Of a DNA stretch of 64,000 nt, positions 59,324 through 64,000 are shown in pieces. Under the pieces are notes generated by a model. That model searched no databases, was not told the DNA's origin, and was given only the letters and a program-made list of their open reading frames with translations. The stretch comes from Gibbula magus. Its lineage: Eukaryota; Mollusca; Gastropoda; Trochida; Trochidae. The position numbers and the translations under genes are program-made. How positions within the stretch are numbered: the first letter of the stretch is position 1; each line of letters starts with the position of its first letter. The DNA is taken from positions 41,374,982-41,438,981 of the forward strand of contig OW388293.1 in the NCBI GenBank assembly GCA_936450465.1. The letters run 5' to 3'.

Positions 59324-59767
59324 TGTTATTAATTAAGTATTTCCGTATTGGCCCAGTTACAGGTCCGAGGTCCGTTGTATGGCCCGAGACGAAGTCGAGG
59401 GCCAATACAACGGACCGAGGACCTGTAACTCGGCCAATACTGAAATACTTAATTAATGACAATTTTATTAATTAACTTCTTTTCATTCTATTTGCACAAC
59501 ACTAGACATCTCATTTATATTGAAATGATAATTATAAACAAGATTGGTGAACAAATAGCACGGGTCAAAGTTGTGAAGCGACAGCTTCGGGCTTCCACCA
59601 AATGTGCAACTGCGCATGCTCAGACTCATATTGGCCCAGTTTGTCTCGTATTGGCCCAGTTTTTCCCGTATTGGCCCTGTTAACCCGTATTGGCCCAGTT
59701 GTCGAATCATATTATCTAGGCCGTTAATGCCGTATACGTGCCATAACATTGATAGTTAATTAATAAT
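59324..59767. mobile_element. palindrome-bearing MITE with TTATTAATTAA ends
   Basis: The left 138 bp (59324-59461) form a stem of about 62 bp. GTATTGGCCCAGTTACAGGT and CCGAGGTCCGTTGTATGGCC on one arm are matched on the other, around the loop GAGACGAAGTC. The right part holds four 20-bp repeats of CGTATTGGCCCAGTT (59626-59701), which share sequence with the palindrome. Outermost TTATTAATTAA (59327) and TTAATTAATAA (59757-59767) are complementary, giving a 441-bp unit. No coding capacity. Confidence 0.75.
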
Positions 59768-61879
59768 ATGCTCTATGACTGTAAACACAAGGGATATAAG
59801 TGCTATCACTCAATGTCGTATTGCAAAATCCAAGAAATTAAAGAAAGGAACAAATGGTTGCAGTTTTAACATTTATTAAAATTAGTCTAAACTAGTTCTT
59901 GTGTACTAAACTTAACGGTTAAATGCCCTTCTGTCACCACTTTTTAACATATTAGGATTGCCTGGTTTATCAATGGGTTGTACAAGTATTGTAAAAGTAT
60001 GTTTAAACCTTTTTTATTTTGTTTTTCTAAAATTGTTTTTGTCAAGGAATATTGAAATGTTGTCATTATTACTTATTGCCCCATTGATGGATATTTGTTT
60101 GATCATCAGAACACGGAACAATACTTTCATCTTAATTAAATTGTACACATGTGTATACATGGCGACTCAAGGATATAAAATGCAATTTTATAAATGGTTA
60201 AGTAAATAAAATGTAGCCAAAAGGTCAAAATAAGATATTCGTACCAATAGTAATTTGAATTTTCACCCAGAAACTAGAACGTTTATTTACTGTTATTTTG
60301 AAGAAAAATGCAAAATGTGTTTAAAGAGTAATTTTGATTGTCATCCACACTCTAGTACGAATATTGTTTCTGTTAGTGTGCATATGTGTTCACAGTAAAT
60401 CTTCAAATCTCATTTTAATACTACAGTTCATTCAAAGGTCACTTGTATACGAACCTCTGTACGGTTAACCTTGGAGCAATGTCTCAAACGAGACGTTAGA
60501 AGCCAACTGTTTCGGACTCCAGTCTCAACTCATTTTTAACAAACTTTTGTTCGAATGCATTCACTATAATATTGATATTCAAGAGACTTTTTACTGGTAC
60601 AACAATACAACTCCGCAATGGACACCCTCTCCCGCCCCCACCCCAAACAACCCAAATCAATAAATGTGAATTAATAGATCAATCCATAATTTCTTGACAT
60701 AAACAACTCTGAAATGTGATAAGAAGCATTATCTCTATATTTCATTTTGATATACATGTGCTTGCATGCACAAGAGGAAGAACTAATTTCAGTTTCATCA
60801 TGGAATTAAATCCTTTAACAACATTTTGGTAAACAAAATGTAAGGACCCCTTTAATATAATCTGAAGAATAAACATTTAATAACAACAACAAAACGACCT
60901 ATTACTCATACATCTGCAGACTATTAGCAAGTCTACCAGATGCGAGAGCCTCTGAATCATTTGATTGACGGGCAGGGATATTGAAGATGTCAATAGCGAA
61001 ATAGACAACGGCATATAGCCTGACTGCATCGATTTATTGCAGTGCTGTTCACAGCATCGAAACACGGCGTTCAATACATTGCAAATTTATCATTTCGATT
61101 CTGGATTTAATAATACATTATGACGTAAGTAATCAGCAACATGTCCATTTGTTTGATGTTTAAAATATAAATCTGTCAATGGAAGCTGACAGAGACATGT
61201 TAGTTCTCTTTTACGGCCCATGGTTGTATGGTATTTACAACATAATGGGCATAATATGCTTCGAGATGTCACATCCACAAGTTAATAGCAGCTAACGAAC
61301 TTAAAAGTATCATTTTTTCCTGAAATGACGTCATTGCACACCCACGCATACACTAGTCCAAACACAAATACATTTCATTCAGTTGACATTTATAAACCGA
61401 ACATAAAGGACATGTCGCTTGTGATTACAATCCACTAAAGTTGTTATGTTACATGTTTCTCTCTTTACGTTTACAATCACAAGGTCATCAAAATAACATT
61501 TCGAGCTATTTTAATTTGTCATGCCAACACATAACAATAACAAATTCGAGTTATTCTGACATGACACTTACAGTGCAATCTACAACAGTTTCAAATATAA
61601 ACAAATGTACTAGACTTACTTTCATAAAACAACCTTTGATAATGTTATCCTAATGTAATTTGAAAACTAAGACTCTGAAAAAAGTATCTATCAAATATTG
61701 AAGTGAAATCTATGAGAATGTGATTTTCTGAAAATTCCATTTATCAAAGGCTCATTTTCAATATTTAATAAAATGGTGATATTTTACGAAAATCTTATCT
61801 TCTTCAAAGTCTGAGAGTAAAACCAAGGGCCTCCTCCTACAAATCACTCTTGTGCTATTGAGTCACTAAGGTTACTTCA
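59768..61879. other. no certain gene
   Basis: AT-rich. Minus frames at 60877-61074 and 61090-61278 have several cysteines (CPLCCKYHTTMGRKRELTCL in the second) but no pattern that I can match. They lack splice support and are not annotated as genes. Confidence 0.35.
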
Positions 61880-62340
61880 GCTACAGGAACGGACTAAATG
61901 GACGGGAATGATTCGTGAGTGAGGCTTCTTTGCTCGGGAAAGAGTCCTTGTCCGAGTTACGATGGCGGTTTATTGTCGGGAAAGACACGACAGTGAGTCG
62001 TGAAGGGATCGGCCTCAATCGTTATGAATCACAGCTGAGATGGAATGAGTCGTATGTTCCTCTGGGAAGTTTCGGGAGTAAGTCCGGGGTGGGTCGGCAC
62101 GTTCTCCTGACTGTCGTATGTTAGTCGTCTATGTCGTATGTGAGTCGAACGTTACTTGTAGACATATCAAATTTAACAATTTCCCCCCAAGATTTTCCCC
62201 GACTCATGTCGACAAAGTCGTAGCCGAATCCGCCGAAAAGACGGGAAGAGTCTTGAACATTGTTGGAAGTCGTAGCTTAGTGAAATGGGGTATAACGGAC
62301 TTGACAATCAGTTGGTTGAAACTTCCCACGTGGTAGCAAG
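61880..62340. promoter_or_regulatory. CpG-rich island, promoter or mobile element
   Basis: The most CpG-dense segment of the window. It contains GTTACGATGGCGGTTTATTG, in which CGATGGCGG resembles a YY1 site. It has many GTCGTA/GAGTCG motifs (62049, 62115, 62131, 62215, 62268) and several donor-like GTGAGT/GTAAGT sites on the plus strand. Two overlapping open frames have no motif. The repeated GTCGTA words could also mark a transposon rather than a promoter. Confidence 0.35.
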
Positions 62341-63668
62341 GCGTGGCTAGCTTTTGTAATTGGCAGACTTTATGAAAGTCGTCATTAGATGGAAGCTCGC
62401 AATGATTGGATTGTGTACTTTCATCTATACGTGTATGTCATACATTCTCATCAAAATAGCACAATGCTAATATATTTAAAATATTGTGTTTTAATCAAGT
62501 AAGTAATAGAACATGCAAATAATATCCTCTCTAAAATCTTTCCACAAATCAAGCCTTTGAATTGCATTTAAAATGATGAGTATAACGTAATTGTGATAGT
62601 TTCTAAACGAGGTGTACTTTTCTTGATGTTGGCATCACTAAAATGAGTACACGTTTGCAAGAATCCTATTTGACGTAGCCACACTATATTTTGGCTTGGC
62701 TTCAATTATAATGAACCTCAGTGATGTCATATTCTATATTTATAACAGTCTTGTCAACATGTCGATAACTTGTTACATGTTGCCTTGGTATTGTTCAATT
62801 TCCGGGATTCACTGTCATTCAACATTAGTTTATCCGGCGAGCGCTGAATGAGTGTTGAATTTATCCAAACGTAATTATTTAAACTGTTTTTAAAAGAGGC
62901 ATTCTGAACTAACATATCTCATGTGTTTATAGATATTCAACTTCTTCAATACACAACAGCGACGTTTTGGTATGTATCCATATATATGCTCGAGAGCGGT
63001 GTACCGACACTACGCTATTGGTGTTATCTTGTATAATATGAACATTTACATTCCAAGTGCATGTATACGTCACGTTCTTCACAATAAACGGGGATCGTTT
63101 CAGTGTGAACCACTTATCCGAACTTCAGTTATGTTTATCCAAAATGCATTTGTCAAAAAACAAAACACTGATGTAAGCCCGTAACAACCGTATAAAGATT
63201 TCAATATTCTCTGCACCGGCTGTCAAGTCAAAACGACGCAAATATCGAACTAGTACAATAATTGGCTCTAAACACGTCAAACATTGGCTACAATCGGAGG
63301 AAATCCTTTCTGTATAGAATAATTCAAGTCATTAGCTGACAACATGTTGTATTTTGGTCTTAATCATCTCCATTTTACGAATTTTCTTTATAATAAGCCT
63401 TTCTTATCTTCACAATGGCACAAGTGTTATGTTACCTCCTGCCATTATGGTTGCAGAAAGCTATAAAGAAAGCTTAATGAAGAAACCAGACGGCGCCATA
63501 ATGTCTTTATTAACGCTAAATGTTAGATTTAATATGATGTAGTAAAACATGAAATAACGAATTTAAAATTAGGCGTGGGAAGCATTTGAGATAAAAATAG
63601 AGGTTACGTAAACCCATGGAGGCACGTCCAAGTTGTGTACACTGACAGTAGGATATTGTCATCATTTC
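62341..63668. other. no gene seen
   Basis: Unique-looking DNA without a supportable feature. Confidence 0.4.
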
Positions 63669-63695
63669 GTCTGTCTGTCTGTCTGTCTGTCCGTC
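63669..63695 (+). repeat. (GTCT)n microsatellite
   Basis: About six units of GTCT ending in GTCCGTC. The last 300 bases of the window after it show no gene I can support. Confidence 0.9.
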
Positions 63696-64000
63696 ATACC
63701 ATCTTATGCTTCTTTAGAATTATGTGCAATTATGCAAAAAATATTTATATCGTATTTCAAAAGTCAAACAATCCAGTAAGTTTGTAAGTTTCATCGTAGC
63801 AATAAAACATTTGACTCTCCATGCAACCTTTCCACTCAAGTTCATATTCAAGCTCGTCAAGGAACCTATGGCGACACCATATGTGGAAAATTGTAGGAGG
63901 TTCACCATACCACTTGAACTTCCCCCTTCATACCACCGCTGACCATGTGGTTTAAAGCGACAGTTTAAGCAACTGCAATCTGCAGGCATATTTCCCATCT

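Noticed and set aside
61090..61278. Cysteine-rich minus-strand frame as a zinc-finger exon
   Set aside because: Cysteine and histidine spacing fits no known finger. No flanking splice sites or related exons were found.

Overview
This is animal nuclear DNA: AT-rich, almost free of long open reading frames, and dense in short non-autonomous DNA transposons, tRNA-derived SINEs and old tandem arrays. The SINE at 20.84-21.13 kb ends in a tail of the type seen in molluscan/bivalve SINEs (the MetaSINE group), and the block at 18.15-18.52 kb matches a dispersed repeat style I associate with bivalves and other molluscs. I infer a marine lophotrochozoan, most likely a mollusc. The species cannot be read from the window.

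Only one stretch is convincingly protein-coding. A minus-strand exon at 5466-5599 has a good acceptor, a double ATG and a good donor, and encodes the first 40 residues of an arrestin-domain-containing (alpha-arrestin/ARRDC) protein. The remaining coding exons would lie to the left, beyond position 1. Because the ATG sits 13 nt after an acceptor, the gene needs an upstream non-coding exon to the right. The best candidate is a minus-strand 5' exon ending at 58571, with a CAG|GTAAAT donor, CpG-rich surroundings and an ETS-type site. Weaker candidates are at 42307 and around 38.8-39.2 kb. On this reading, most of the window is one long 5' intron of the ARRDC gene. That is inference and needs RNA evidence.

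Layout: 0-5.4 kb, unique-looking DNA with one MULE-like MITE and one TTAA MITE. 5.5 kb, ARRDC exon. 7.2-11.5 kb, degenerate arrays of 116 and 122 bp, a pogo-like MITE holding an (AT)32 tract, and a palindrome. 13.2-14.4 kb, 131-bp repeats and a 205-bp higher-order array. 18-19.4 kb, a dispersed repeat and the second TTAA MITE. 20-21.4 kb, an 84-bp repeat and a duplicated block split by a SINE with target-site duplication. 22.2-23.1 kb, twelve copies of a 69-bp satellite. 26.6-31.6 kb, a foldback element, a second SINE family, the third TTAA MITE and a minisatellite. 32-35.7 kb, arrays of 145, 73/98 and about 243 bp. 36.4-37.2 kb, a second MULE-like MITE and a hAT-type MITE with perfect duplications. 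38-43 kb, possible promoters, a LINE-like repeat and a SINE tail. 45.5-49.9 kb, several MITEs, two of them inside a degenerate array. 51-53.4 kb, a hairpin and an 82-bp array. 55-64 kb, palindromes, the probable promoter at 58.6 kb, a 441-bp palindromic element at 59.3 kb and a CpG-rich island at 62 kb.

I found no rRNA, functional tRNA gene, CRISPR array, intact transposase or new gene system. The strongest observations are the repeat families whose copies share ends and carry target-site duplications, and the number of independent tandem arrays in one interval.
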